Shown here: one piece after another, positions 28,095 through 36,810 of the stretch | Layout of the letters: the number at the start of each line of letters is the position of its first letter | Position numbering within the stretch: position 1 is the stretch's first letter | Origin: Thermomonas sp. | Lineage (GTDB): Bacteria; Pseudomonadota; Gammaproteobacteria; Xanthomonadales; Xanthomonadaceae | Length of the DNA: 49,432 nt | Assembly: GCA_016720345.1 (NCBI GenBank) | Contig: JADKKV010000001.1 | Coordinates: 1-49,432, forward strand | Direction: 5' to 3' | Notes under the pieces: model-generated | Told to the model about the DNA's origin: nothing | Seen by the model: only the letters and a program-made list of their open reading frames with translations | Database searches by the model: none | Program-made: the position numbers and the translations under genes

Positions 28095-28730
28095 ATGGCG
28101 CGCCTGCCCCTGCTGGCGATGCTCGCCCTGCTGCTGGGCGTGGCCGGCTGCTCGACCACCGTGTTCGAATCCCTGCCCGCCGGCACCGCCACCGACTGCG
28201 ATCCGGCCTGGCCGGGACGCTGGCAACCGGAAGGTGCGATCGGCGAGGCACTGCCGGCACGCGAAGCGGTGGAGATCGCCGCCGACTGCCGCAGCGCCAC
28301 CAGCAAGGGTGAACGCAAGCCGTTGCACCTGACCCTGGTCGCCACCCGCGACGGCCAGTACCTGCAGCTGCACGACGATTCCGGCAAGCCGGACTGCATC
28401 GGCAAGGACAAGGCCCATTGCGGCCACGTGCTGTTCCGCTACGAGCGCAGCGGCGACACCATCCGCCTGTACGACGTCGACCACGCCCGGGTCGCCGCCG
28501 AGATCGGCAGCAAGAAGATCCGCGGCTACAGCGAGCGCCAGGACGGCGGCGAGGTCAAGACCGACAAGCCGGTCCACCACAATTTCATCGCCGGCGACGG
28601 CGAGCACATCACCCGCCTGCTGCACCGCCGCCCGCAGGTGTTCGCCAGCGAACCCCTGCTGGTACTGCAGCGCGTGCCCGCAGCGCCCGCAGCCGGCGAG
28701 GCCCCCGCGCCGCCGCCGGGAGGCCAGTGA
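28095..28730 (+). CDS. Uncharacterised lipoprotein inside the liu gene run
   Basis: 211 residues. A signal sequence with lipobox VAGC at about residue 19 is followed by a Cys-containing domain: DCDPAWPGRWQPEG, then CRSA, and DCIGKDKAHCGHVLF. The C terminus is Pro/Ala-rich. The repeated Cys suggests disulfides in the periplasm. No family is recognised. It sits two bases after liuD and one base before the HMG-CoA lyase gene, so it is cotranscribed with cytosolic leucine enzymes, which is unexpected for an envelope protein. The link could be regulatory or simply positional. Confidence 0.8.
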   Translation: MARLPLLAMLALLLGVAGCSTTVFESLPAGTATDCDPAWPGRWQPEGAIGEALPAREAVEIAADCRSATSKGERKPLHLTLVATRDGQYLQLHDDSGKPDCIGKDKAHCGHVLFRYERSGDTIRLYDVDHARVAAEIGSKKIRGYSERQDGGEVKTDKPVHHNFIAGDGEHITRLLHRRPQVFASEPLLVLQRVPAAPAAGEAPAPPPGGQ

Positions 28731-28731
28731 G

Positions 28732-29628
28732 ATGGGCCTGCCCACGGAGGTCCGGATCGTCGAGGTCGGCGCGCGCGACGGCCTGCAGAACGAGAAGGTC
28801 GAGATCGGCACCGCCGACAAGATCGCGCTGATCGACCGGCTGTCGGCGACCGGCCTGCGCAGCATCGAAGCCACCGCCTTCGTCAGCCCGAAATGGGTGC
28901 CGCAAATGGCGGATGCGGCCGAGGTGCTGGCCGGCATCACCCGCAAGCCGGGGGTCGCCTACCCGGTGCTGGTCCCGAACCTGCAGGGCTACGAACGCGC
29001 GCGTGCCGCCGGCGCGACCGAAGTGGCGGTATTCACCGCAGCCTCCGAAGCGTTCAACCTGAAGAACACCAACGCCACCGTGGAGCAGTCCCTGGAACGC
29101 TTCCGGCCAGTGCTGGAGCGCGCCCACGAGGACGGTGTTCGGGTGCGCGGCTACGTCTCCACCGTGCTCGGCTGCCCGTACCAGGGCGTGGTGGCGCTGG
29201 CCGACGTGGTGCGGGTCTCGCGTACGCTGCACGCGATGGGCTGCTACGAAATCTCGCTCGGCGACACCATCGGCGTCGGCACGCCGGCAAAGGCGCGCGC
29301 GATGCTGGCGGCGGTGGCCACCGAAGTCCCGATGCCGGCGCTGGCGGTCCATTTCCACGACACCTACGGACAGGCGCTGGCGAACGTGCTGGCCTGCCTG
29401 GAGGAAGGCGTGGCGGTGGTGGATGCGGCGGTGTCCGGCGCCGGCGGCTGCCCGTATGCGAAGGGTGCCAGCGGCAACGTGGCCAGCGAGGACGTGGTCT
29501 ACATGCTGCATGGCCTGGGCATCCGCACCGGCATCGACCTCGACGCGCTGGCCGCGACCGGCCGCTGGCTGGCCGCCCTGCTGGGCCGCGAGACCGGCAG
29601 CAAGGCCGGCAAGGCGCTCGCCGCGTGA
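28732..29628 (+). CDS. liuE: Hydroxymethylglutaryl-CoA lyase
   Basis: Cleaves HMG-CoA to acetoacetate and acetyl-CoA, the last step of the leucine route; 298 residues, cytosolic TIM barrel needing a divalent metal. Motifs: EVGARDGLQNEK at the N terminus, metal-binding HFHDTYGQA, and the family signature AAVSGAGGCPYAKGASGN with the active-site Cys. Start ATG 28732 follows the lipoprotein stop by one base. Its stop overlaps the GTG start of the next gene (GTGA). Confidence 0.95.
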   Translation: MGLPTEVRIVEVGARDGLQNEKVEIGTADKIALIDRLSATGLRSIEATAFVSPKWVPQMADAAEVLAGITRKPGVAYPVLVPNLQGYERARAAGATEVAVFTAASEAFNLKNTNATVEQSLERFRPVLERAHEDGVRVRGYVSTVLGCPYQGVVALADVVRVSRTLHAMGCYEISLGDTIGVGTPAKARAMLAAVATEVPMPALAVHFHDTYGQALANVLACLEEGVAVVDAAVSGAGGCPYAKGASGNVASEDVVYMLHGLGIRTGIDLDALAATGRWLAALLGRETGSKAGKALAA

Positions 29629-32189
29629 AGCCCGCATCCGGCGTGCGCTCCACCATGCAGCTCGACGCGGCGCTGGTCGACCTGCTGGCGCAGCTGGTCG
29701 AGGTCGGCGGCAAGGGCGGGCTGTCCGGCGAATGCACGCAGCTGATGAAGGACGTCGCGACCATGCTGGTCGAGACCCGCGCCGCCCTGAAGCTCGAATA
29801 CAGCCGCTACCGCGCCCTGTTCGACGCCGTGCCGGACCCGGTCAGCATCATCGCCTACGACGGCACCGTGCTCGACCTCAACAAGGCCGGCATCGATGCC
29901 TACGAGCGCCCGCGCGAGGACATCATCGGCAAGCCGATCGAAGTGCTCAACCCCGACCTGCCGCGCAACCACCTGGCGCCGGTGCTGGAGGCGTTGCGCC
30001 GCGGCGAGACCCACGTCATCGAAGTCACCAACATGCGCGCCGATGGCACCCGCTTCCCGGTGGAGGTGCATTCGGCCGCGCTGGAATACGACGGGCGCCA
30101 GGCCATGGTCGCGGTGGCGCGCGACCTCAGCGCCCGCTACGAGGCGGAAGCGCGCTACCACAGCCTGGTGGAAGGCATCGACAAGGCGATCACCCTGCAG
30201 GACCGCAACGGCAGGCTGCACTACATCAACGCCGCCGGCATGCGCATGTTCGGCCTGCGCGACGACGAAAACCTGCAACGCGAGCCGGACTGGGATGACT
30301 GGCTGGTGGTCGACGAAAACGGGCGCCCGTTGCCGCGCGAGCAGCATCCCTCGGCGCGGGCGATCAGGCTCGGCACCGCGGTCAGCAGCCAGGTGATCGG
30401 GCTGTACCGGCGCAGCACCCAGCGCCTGGCCTGGCTGTCGGTGACTTCGGTGCCGCAGTTCGCGCCCGGCGCGAAGCGCCCGCACATGGTGCTGAGCCTG
30501 AGCAGCGACATCACCGAGCTCAAGCGCGACAACGCGCTGTTCGAACGCGTGCAGGAGCTCGCGCGGATCGGCGGCTGGCAATGGGACCGCAGCCGCGACG
30601 CCCTGTACCTGACCGCGGAGGCGCGACGCATCCTTGGCACCCTGCGCGCATCGTGCACGCTCGAGGATGTGCTGGGCGGCCTGCATCCGCCGGATCGCGA
30701 ACAGTTGGCGCGGACGATTGCCGGCGTCACCGAGGGCACCGGCTTCGAACTGGAGCTGCATGGCCAGCATGCCGACGGCGCCCCGTTCTGGGTGCGCATG
30801 ATCGGCGAATCGGAATCCGGCGGCCCCGGCGCCGACCTGCTGACCGGCACCTTGCAGGACATCACCGAGCGCAAGCAGGCGGAGGAGTCGCTGCGCCAGC
30901 AGGCGCAGACCGACGCCCTGACCGGCCTGATGAACCGCGACGCGATCCTGCGCCAGCTGGACCTTCGCCTCGCGCATCCGGCCAGCAACGGCGTCGGGCT
31001 GCTGTACGTGGACCTCGACCGCTTCAAGATCGTCAACGACGTGCTTGGCCACAGTGCAGGCGATACCTTGCTGATCGCCGCCGCGCGGCGCATGCGCGAC
31101 GCAGTCGCCAGCGAAGGCCTGATCTCGCGCTTCGGCGGCGACGAATTCGTGGTGGTCTGCGCCACCGGCGATGACCCCGGCCGCCCGGAACGGCTGGCGC
31201 GCCGGGTGCAGCACGCATTCACCGAGGCGTTCCGGCTCGATCGCGACGAGTTCAGCGTCACCACCAGCATCGGCATCGCGCGCGCGCCGGCCGATGGCGA
31301 GACCGCGCAGCAGTTGATCCAGAGCGCGGACGTGGCGATGTACGACAGCAAGCGGCGGCGGCGCAACGGCTGGCAGTCGTTCTCGCCGGAACTCGCCTCG
31401 CGCCAGCAGGAAAAGCTGCAGGCGGAGACCCAACTGCGGCGTGCGCTCGACAACCGCGAGTTCCACCTGGTCTACCAGCCGCAGGTGGACCTGCGCACGG
31501 GCCGCATCCTGTATGCCGAGGCGCTGGTGCGCTGGCGCAACCCGCAACTGGGCGAGATGCGGCCGGACCGCTTCATCGACCTGGCGGAGACCACCGGCGA
31601 CATCATCCGCATCGGCAACTGGGTGCTGCACGAAGCCTGCGCGCAGATGCGCCGCTGGCGCGAGCAGGACCTGCCGATCCAGCGGGTCGCGGTCAACGTC
31701 TCCTATCGCCAGTTCACCGGCGACAACCTGGGCGAGAGCGTGGGCAAGGCACTGGCCGATGCCGGCCTGCCCGGCCATGCGCTCGAGCTCGAGCTCACCG
31801 AGCGGGTGCTGGTCGACGACACCCCGGACACCCTGCTGGTGTTCGACCAGTTGCGGGCGCTGGGCGTGCAATTGTCGATCGACGATTTCGGCGAGGGCTA
31901 CAGCGCGCTCAATTACCTGCGCAGGCTCCCGATCCATGCGCTGAAGCTGAGCCAGTCGTTCCTGAAGGGCGTGCCGGGCAAGCCCTCCGACGTGGCGATC
32001 TGCCAGGCCGTCGCCGGCATCGCCCAGAGCCTGGGCCTGGGCATCGTCGCCGAGGGCGTGGAAAGCGAAGCCCAGCGCGATTTCCTGCTGCGGCTCGGGG
32101 TCAACGTGGGCCAGGGCTACCTGTTCGCGCCGGGGCTGCTGCCGGGCGAGTTCGCCAAGCGCGTGACCGCGCAGCAGGACACCGCATGA
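29625..32189 (+). CDS. PAS-PAS-PAS-GGDEF-EAL c-di-GMP protein
   Basis: Cytosolic c-di-GMP enzyme of 854 residues. Three PAS-type sensor domains occupy roughly 60-420. The GGDEF domain has DALTGLMNRD and GGDEF at about 504-508; the EAL domain has EALVRW at about 632, VAVNVS, ELELTERVL, SIDDFGEGYSALNYL and VAEGVES. Both catalytic signatures are intact, so it may make or degrade c-di-GMP, with PAS input deciding. No transmembrane segment is seen. GTG 29625 overlaps the liuE stop (GTGA) and is preferred; ATG 29655 is the alternative, ten codons later. The four-base overlaps on both sides tie it to leucine genes and to the GNAT gene. Confidence 0.93.
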   Translation: MKPASGVRSTMQLDAALVDLLAQLVEVGGKGGLSGECTQLMKDVATMLVETRAALKLEYSRYRALFDAVPDPVSIIAYDGTVLDLNKAGIDAYERPREDIIGKPIEVLNPDLPRNHLAPVLEALRRGETHVIEVTNMRADGTRFPVEVHSAALEYDGRQAMVAVARDLSARYEAEARYHSLVEGIDKAITLQDRNGRLHYINAAGMRMFGLRDDENLQREPDWDDWLVVDENGRPLPREQHPSARAIRLGTAVSSQVIGLYRRSTQRLAWLSVTSVPQFAPGAKRPHMVLSLSSDITELKRDNALFERVQELARIGGWQWDRSRDALYLTAEARRILGTLRASCTLEDVLGGLHPPDREQLARTIAGVTEGTGFELELHGQHADGAPFWVRMIGESESGGPGADLLTGTLQDITERKQAEESLRQQAQTDALTGLMNRDAILRQLDLRLAHPASNGVGLLYVDLDRFKIVNDVLGHSAGDTLLIAAARRMRDAVASEGLISRFGGDEFVVVCATGDDPGRPERLARRVQHAFTEAFRLDRDEFSVTTSIGIARAPADGETAQQLIQSADVAMYDSKRRRRNGWQSFSPELASRQQEKLQAETQLRRALDNREFHLVYQPQVDLRTGRILYAEALVRWRNPQLGEMRPDRFIDLAETTGDIIRIGNWVLHEACAQMRRWREQDLPIQRVAVNVSYRQFTGDNLGESVGKALADAGLPGHALELELTERVLVDDTPDTLLVFDQLRALGVQLSIDDFGEGYSALNYLRRLPIHALKLSQSFLKGVPGKPSDVAICQAVAGIAQSLGLGIVAEGVESEAQRDFLLRLGVNVGQGYLFAPGLLPGEFAKRVTAQQDTA

Positions 32190-32680
32190 GCGCACGCGGC
32201 GAAATCACGATCCGACCGATCCAGCCCGCGGACGACGCCGCGATCGCCGCGATCATCCGCGCGGTGATGCCCGAGTTCGGCGCGGTCGGCAGCGGATTCG
32301 CGATCAGCGACCCGGAAGTGGACTGGATGTCGCGCGCCTATGCCGCGCCGCGGCATGCGTATTTCGTGGTCGAACGCGACGGCGTGGTGCGCGGTGGCGG
32401 CGGCATCGCGCCGCTGATCGGCGGCGATGCCGGCACCTGCGAGCTGCGCAAGATGTATTTCATGCCGGACGTGCGCGGGATCGGTGCCGGTGCCTTGCTG
32501 ATGTCGCGTTGCCTTGACGCCGCCCGCGACGCGGGCTTCGCCCAGTGCTACCTGGAAACCCTGACCGGCATGGATGCGGCGCAACGCCTGTACGAACGCA
32601 GCGGGTTCCGGCGCATCGGCGGACCGATGGGCGCCACCGGGCATGGGGGCTGCAATACGTTCTACCTGCTGGAGCTCTAG
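32186..32680 (+). CDS. GNAT-family N-acetyltransferase
   Basis: 164 residues, cytosolic. The GNAT fold is shown by TIRPIQPADDAAIAAIIR at the start, the acetyl-CoA-binding segment MYFMPDVRGIGAGALLM (the R-G-x-G-x-G/A loop) and the closing YERSGFRRIGGPMG. The substrate is unknown. ATGA overlap with the preceding c-di-GMP gene suggests translational coupling. A gap of 92 bases then separates it from the SDR gene, where TAAAAT (32740-32745) could be a new -10. Confidence 0.88.
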   Translation: MSARGEITIRPIQPADDAAIAAIIRAVMPEFGAVGSGFAISDPEVDWMSRAYAAPRHAYFVVERDGVVRGGGGIAPLIGGDAGTCELRKMYFMPDVRGIGAGALLMSRCLDAARDAGFAQCYLETLTGMDAAQRLYERSGFRRIGGPMGATGHGGCNTFYLLEL

Positions 32681-32772
32681 CGGACTTCTCGCGGAACCGC
32701 ACCGGCGGCCGACGTGCCCGGCATGCCATCACCATCCGGTAAAATCGCGGTTTTCCGCCCGCAGGAATCCCC

Positions 32773-33543
32773 ATGCAACTCGCATCTGTCCGCGCCGTGG
32801 TCACCGGCGGCGTCTCCGGCCTTGGCCTGGCCGTGGGCCGGCACCTGGTCGCCAATGGCGGCAAGGTCGCCCTGTTCGACGTCAACGACGACAAGGGCGC
32901 GGCCGCCATCGCCGAACTCGGCGACGGCAACGCCCGCTACTTCCGCACCGACGTCACCGACGAAGCAGGAGTGGCGGCCAATGTCGCCGCCGCCAGGGAC
33001 TTCCTCGGCGGCCTCAACGTGGCGGTCAATTGCGCCGGCATCCTTGGCTCCGGCCGGATGATCGGGCGCGACGGGGCGATGAAGCTTTCCCAGTTCCAGT
33101 CCACGGTGATGGTCAACCTGGTCGGCAGCTTCAACGTCGCCAAGGCCTGCGCCGAGCAGATGCAGCGCAACGAGGCCGGCACCGACGGCGAGCGCGGGGT
33201 GATCGTCAACACCGCCTCGGTGGCGGCGTACGAGGGCCAGATCGGCCAGGCCGCGTATTCGGCGTCGAAGGCCGGCGTGGTCGGCATGACCCTGCCGATG
33301 GCGCGCGAGCTGGCCCGCTTCGGCATCCGGGTGATGACGGTGGCGCCTGGCGCGTTCTGGACGCCGATGGTGGATGGCATGCCGGACGAGGTGCAGCAGT
33401 CGCTGGCGGCGTCGATCCCGTTCCCGTCGCGGCTGGGCCAGGCGCCGGAGTTCGCCGACCTGGTGGCCTACATCCTCACCAACACCTACCTCAACGGCGA
33501 GACCATCCGCCTCGATGGCGCCACCCGCCTGGCGCCGAAGTGA
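32773..33543 (+). CDS. Short-chain dehydrogenase, 2-methyl-3-hydroxybutyryl-CoA dehydrogenase type
   Basis: NAD-dependent oxidation of a 3-hydroxyacyl-CoA, 256 residues. TGGVSGLG is the nucleotide loop and NCAGI the NAG motif. The catalytic Ser is in NTASVAAYEGQ, with YSASK providing Tyr and Lys. GQIGQAAYSASKAGVVGMTL is the signature of human HSD17B10-like enzymes, which act on isoleucine-derived 2-methyl-3-hydroxybutyryl-CoA. This extends the branched-chain amino acid theme to isoleucine. The exact substrate is inferred from family resemblance. It overlaps the next small gene by four bases. Confidence 0.9.
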   Translation: MQLASVRAVVTGGVSGLGLAVGRHLVANGGKVALFDVNDDKGAAAIAELGDGNARYFRTDVTDEAGVAANVAAARDFLGGLNVAVNCAGILGSGRMIGRDGAMKLSQFQSTVMVNLVGSFNVAKACAEQMQRNEAGTDGERGVIVNTASVAAYEGQIGQAAYSASKAGVVGMTLPMARELARFGIRVMTVAPGAFWTPMVDGMPDEVQQSLAASIPFPSRLGQAPEFADLVAYILTNTYLNGETIRLDGATRLAPK

Positions 33544-33833
33544 CCGATTACGGCTCGCCCGCCGAGCGCTGGGTCGCCACCCGCTGGCCGGCGATCCGCG
33601 CACGCGGGATGTGGCGCTTCCTGCTGGTGAAGGGCGTGGCCCTGTGGGGCGGACTGATGTTCGTGTTCATGGCAGTGGTGATGGCGCTGCAACTCGGCGC
33701 CGCCCACCCGCGGCTGCCGCTGGTGCTGGCGGTCGCGCTGCCGCTGTGCGCGATCGGCGGCCTCGCCTGGGGCGTGCTCACCTGGATTTTCAACGAGCGC
33801 ATTTTCCGCGCGCTCCCGACCATGAAGAGATGA
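33540..33833 (+). CDS. Small two-helix membrane protein
   Basis: 97 residues from GTG 33540, overlapping the SDR stop (GTGA). Two hydrophobic helices at about 27-50 ([21 protein letters not shown]) and 57-83 are followed by a short basic tail (ALPTMKR). No family is recognised. It ends one base before the EfpL start, so the three genes form a unit. Confidence 0.75.
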   Translation: MTDYGSPAERWVATRWPAIRARGMWRFLLVKGVALWGGLMFVFMAVVMALQLGAAHPRLPLVLAVALPLCAIGGLAWGVLTWIFNERIFRALPTMKR

Positions 33834-33834
33834 G

Positions 33835-34401
33835 ATGAAGGCTTACGAGATCAAGAAGGGCAACGTGGTCGAACACAACGGCAGCGTGTACCAGGTCCGC
33901 GACATCGAACGCAGTTCACCGCAGGGCCGCGGCGGCAACGTCAAGTTCCGCTTCACCATGTACAGCGTGCCCGGCGGCACCAAGTTCGACCTCAGCCTCG
34001 GCGGCGACGACGAGCTGAAGGAAGTCGAGCTCTCGCGCCGGCAGGTCACCTACTCCTACCGCGACGGCGATGCCTTCGTGTTCCTCGACGACGAGGACTA
34101 CACGCCGTACACGCTGGACGCGGACGTGGTCGGGGATGCCGCCGGTTACATCGTCGACGACCTCACCGGCTGCCATGTCCAGATCATCGACGACCTGCCG
34201 GTGGCGGTGCAGTTGCCCGCGAGCGTGGCGATCGAAGTCATCGAAACCCCGCCGGAGCTCAAGGGCGGGACCGCCACCAAGCGCCCGAAGCCGGCCAGGC
34301 TCAGCACCGGCATCGAGATCATGGTGCCGGAGTACATCGGCAACGGCGAGAAGGTGTGGGTCAACACCGCAACCGGCGAATTCGCGGGGCGCGCGGACTG
34401 A
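33835..34401 (+). CDS. efpL: Elongation factor P-like protein EfpL (YeiP)
   Basis: Ribosome-binding factor that relieves stalling at proline-rich and some other motifs, 188 residues in three beta-barrel domains (KOW-like N terminus, two OB folds). The tip loop reads SPQGRGGN with Arg32, where true EF-P carries a modified Lys or Arg in a different context; this loop identifies the EfpL/YeiP subfamily. The C-terminal [20 protein letters not shown] is characteristic. It is the last gene of the plus-strand run and converges on the Nudix gene across a 135-base gap that shows no terminator I can support. Confidence 0.94.
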   Translation: MKAYEIKKGNVVEHNGSVYQVRDIERSSPQGRGGNVKFRFTMYSVPGGTKFDLSLGGDDELKEVELSRRQVTYSYRDGDAFVFLDDEDYTPYTLDADVVGDAAGYIVDDLTGCHVQIIDDLPVAVQLPASVAIEVIETPPELKGGTATKRPKPARLSTGIEIMVPEYIGNGEKVWVNTATGEFAGRAD

Positions 34402-34536
34402 TCGAACCCGACGCTGGCGTGGTGGTCACGCTGGACGGTTGCACGGCGAAGCCGGGATTGGCGGGTGTTCGCGCAGCGGGATTTCGAGCCGCGCAGCGAA
34501 TTCCCGCCGGTCCTTGCTTCGCCGCGCGTCGCTGCG

Positions 34537-35100
34537 TCACCCCTGTCCGGCACCCCGCGCCAGCCACTTGCCGGCCATCCGCCGCACCGAGTCGTCGGCG
34601 CCCGCATCAATCGCCAGGTCGGCGATCGCGCGCCACGCCAGGTCGTGCGATTCGTCGCTGACCACGTAGGCCTCGTCCGTGCCCGCGCGCACCACGTAGC
34701 GCACGTCGTAATGCCAATGCGCCGGCACGCCCTTGTGTTCCGGGATCCAGTGGCGGTCGAGGTCGAAGATGCCGTCCTCCATGCGCAGGCCGGCCAGGCC
34801 CGACTCTTCGCGTGCTTCCTTCAATGCGGCGACGCGCAGGTCGCGCTCGCCGTCGGCGTGCCCACCCGGCTGCAGCCACAGCCCGAGTTTGCGGTGGTGG
34901 GTCAGCAAGGCGCGGGTGCCGCCGGCATCCACCAGCCAGCACGAAGCAGTGAAGTGCCCGGCCAGGCGTTCGCGCCGGAACGGGTCCCCGGGCTGCGCCA
35001 GCAATTCACCGAACAGCGCGGCGGTCGCCGCCTCCGCAGGCCAGCGCCGGGCGTATGCGTCGAAGGCGTCGGCGAGGTCGTCGGAACCGGATCGATCCAT
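34537..35100 (-). CDS. Nudix hydrolase
   Basis: Pyrophosphohydrolase of 187 residues. The Nudix box reads GGHADGERDLRVAALKEA followed by REESGL: the GGHADG-type variant, with Lys where many have Arg and the metal-binding REE present. An N-terminal region of about 45 residues precedes the fold. ATG 35100 is chosen; ATG 35115 and 35112 are in frame and give five or four more residues. The substrate is unknown. Divergent from the permease gene. Confidence 0.88.
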   Translation of the reverse strand: MDRSGSDDLADAFDAYARRWPAEAATAALFGELLAQPGDPFRRERLAGHFTASCWLVDAGGTRALLTHHRKLGLWLQPGGHADGERDLRVAALKEAREESGLAGLRMEDGIFDLDRHWIPEHKGVPAHWHYDVRYVVRAGTDEAYVVSDESHDLAWRAIADLAIDAGADDSVRRMAGKWLARGAGQG

Positions 35101-35225
35101 GTTGCGATGCATCATCGAATTGGGACGCGGATTATCGCCGTTTGGCGTGCATGGCAGCTTGTGCGATGCGGCGACGGCAGTTAAGGTCGCGTGATTCCAA
35201 TGCCGCATGGCCCGAGGGGATATTG

Positions 35226-36749
35226 ATGTTGTTCGAACGCAGGAAACCGCTTGACCTGATCCTTGAGACGGCGAGCAAGCGCTCGCTGACCCGCCAGCTT
35301 GGCGCCTTCGACCTGACCATGCTCGGGATCGGCGCCGTGATCGGCACCGGCATTTTCGTCCTGACCGCGGTGGCGGCCAACAAGGCCGGGCCCGGGATGA
35401 TGTACTCGTTCGTCATCGCCGGCATCGTCTGCGCGCTGACGGCGCTGATCTATTCCGAAATCGCGGCGATGGTGCCGGTGTCGGGTTCCGCCTACACCTA
35501 CTCCTACGCCGTGCTCGGCGAAATCATCGCGTGGCTGGTGGGCTGGGCCCTGATCCTGGAATATGCCGTCGCGGCAGGCGCGGTGGCGGTGGGATGGTCC
35601 GGCTACGCCAACGGATTCCTGCGGGAAATCGGCGCGGGATTGCCGATCGCCCTCACTGCAGGGCCGGGCGACACCATCACCCTGCCCGACGGCACCACCG
35701 CCGCCGGCAGCTTCAACCTGATCGCGTTCCTGCTGTCGCTGCTGATCACCTGGTTGCTCTACCTCGGCACCTCCAAGTCGGCGAAGTTCACCGCGATGCT
35801 GGTGCTGGTGAAGATCATCGCCCTTGCGGTCTTCATCTTCCTCGCGTTCCCTGCGGTGAATTCGGCCAACTTCGAGCCGATGCTGCCGAACGGCTGGGGC
35901 ACGCCGCTGTCGGGCGTGGGCGTGCTGGGTGCGGCGGCCTCGATCTTCTTCGCCTACGTCGGCTTCGATGCGGTCTCCACCGCCGCCGAGGAAACCAAGA
36001 ACCCGAACCGCAACATCCCGATCGGCCTGATCGGTTCGCTGGCGGTGTGCACGATCTTCTACCTGCTGGTCGCCTATGCCGCGGTCGGCGCGGTGGGCGC
36101 GCAGCCGGGCGGCGCACTGTCGCAGTCGAAGGAGCCGCTGGCGTTCGTGCTGCGCGAGATCGGCTGGCCGAAGGTCGGCAGCGCGGTGGCGATCGCCGCC
36201 ATCGTCGCCCTGCCCTCGGTGGTGCTGATGATGATCTTCGGCCAGACCCGCATCCTGTTCACGATGGCCCGCGACGGCCTGCTGCCTGACGTGCTGGCCA
36301 AGGTCCACCCGAAATACCACACCCCGCACGTGGTGACCTGGGTGACCGGCATCGCGGTCTCGCTGTTCGCGGCGATGTTCCCGGTGGGCATGCTGGCCGA
36401 CATCTCCAACTCCGGCACCCTGTTCGCGTTCTTCATGGTCGCGGCCGGCGTGATGGTGCTGCGGGTGACCGACCCGAAGCGGATCCGTCCGTTCCGCGCG
36501 CCGCTGATCTGGATCGTCGGCCCGCTGGCGATGGCCGGTTGCGTGCTGCTGTTCTTCAGCCTCGGCTGGAACCCGACCATCAAGTACTTCTGCATCTGGG
36601 CGGTGATCGGGCTGGTGCTGTACTTCCTGTACGCACGTCGCCGCAGCCACCTGGCGCCGGGCAACGAGTACCTGCTGCACGGCTACGCCAAGGACGGGAA
36701 GCTGGAACCGGACCCGCTGGTCCAGGAAGGCCCGAACGCCGGCCCGTAA
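35226..36749 (+). CDS. APC-superfamily amino acid permease
   Basis: Inner-membrane transporter of 507 residues with about 12 or more helices. The N terminus KPLDLILETASKRSLTRQLG and GIGAVIGTGIFVLT form the unwound TM1 substrate site. SYAVLGEIIAWLVGWALILEY and YVGFDAVSTAAEETKNPNRN are typical of the cationic/broad amino acid transporter subfamily. The C terminus is short and cytosolic. GAGGGG is about five bases before the ATG. The amino acid transported cannot be told from sequence. Confidence 0.92.
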   Translation: MLFERRKPLDLILETASKRSLTRQLGAFDLTMLGIGAVIGTGIFVLTAVAANKAGPGMMYSFVIAGIVCALTALIYSEIAAMVPVSGSAYTYSYAVLGEIIAWLVGWALILEYAVAAGAVAVGWSGYANGFLREIGAGLPIALTAGPGDTITLPDGTTAAGSFNLIAFLLSLLITWLLYLGTSKSAKFTAMLVLVKIIALAVFIFLAFPAVNSANFEPMLPNGWGTPLSGVGVLGAAASIFFAYVGFDAVSTAAEETKNPNRNIPIGLIGSLAVCTIFYLLVAYAAVGAVGAQPGGALSQSKEPLAFVLREIGWPKVGSAVAIAAIVALPSVVLMMIFGQTRILFTMARDGLLPDVLAKVHPKYHTPHVVTWVTGIAVSLFAAMFPVGMLADISNSGTLFAFFMVAAGVMVLRVTDPKRIRPFRAPLIWIVGPLAMAGCVLLFFSLGWNPTIKYFCIWAVIGLVLYFLYARRRSHLAPGNEYLLHGYAKDGKLEPDPLVQEGPNAGP

Positions 36750-36767
36750 GCGCCAGCCGCTTCGACG

Positions 36768-36793
36768 AAAAACCCGGCTTCGGCCGGGTTTTT
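36768..36793. terminator. Bidirectional terminator between permease and TonB receptor genes
   Basis: AAAAACCCGGC, loop TTCG, GCCGGGTTTTT: a perfect 11-bp stem (13 with the flanking CG pairs) with A and T runs at the two sides. It lies between the converging permease and receptor genes. Confidence 0.92.
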
Positions 36794-36810
36794 CGTTGTG
36801 CGAGGCCCGC

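Noticed and set aside
34402-34536. Possible small gene or terminator between EfpL and the Nudix gene
   Set aside because: No start with a ribosome-binding site, no recognisable peptide and no stem with a T-tract in these 135 bases.
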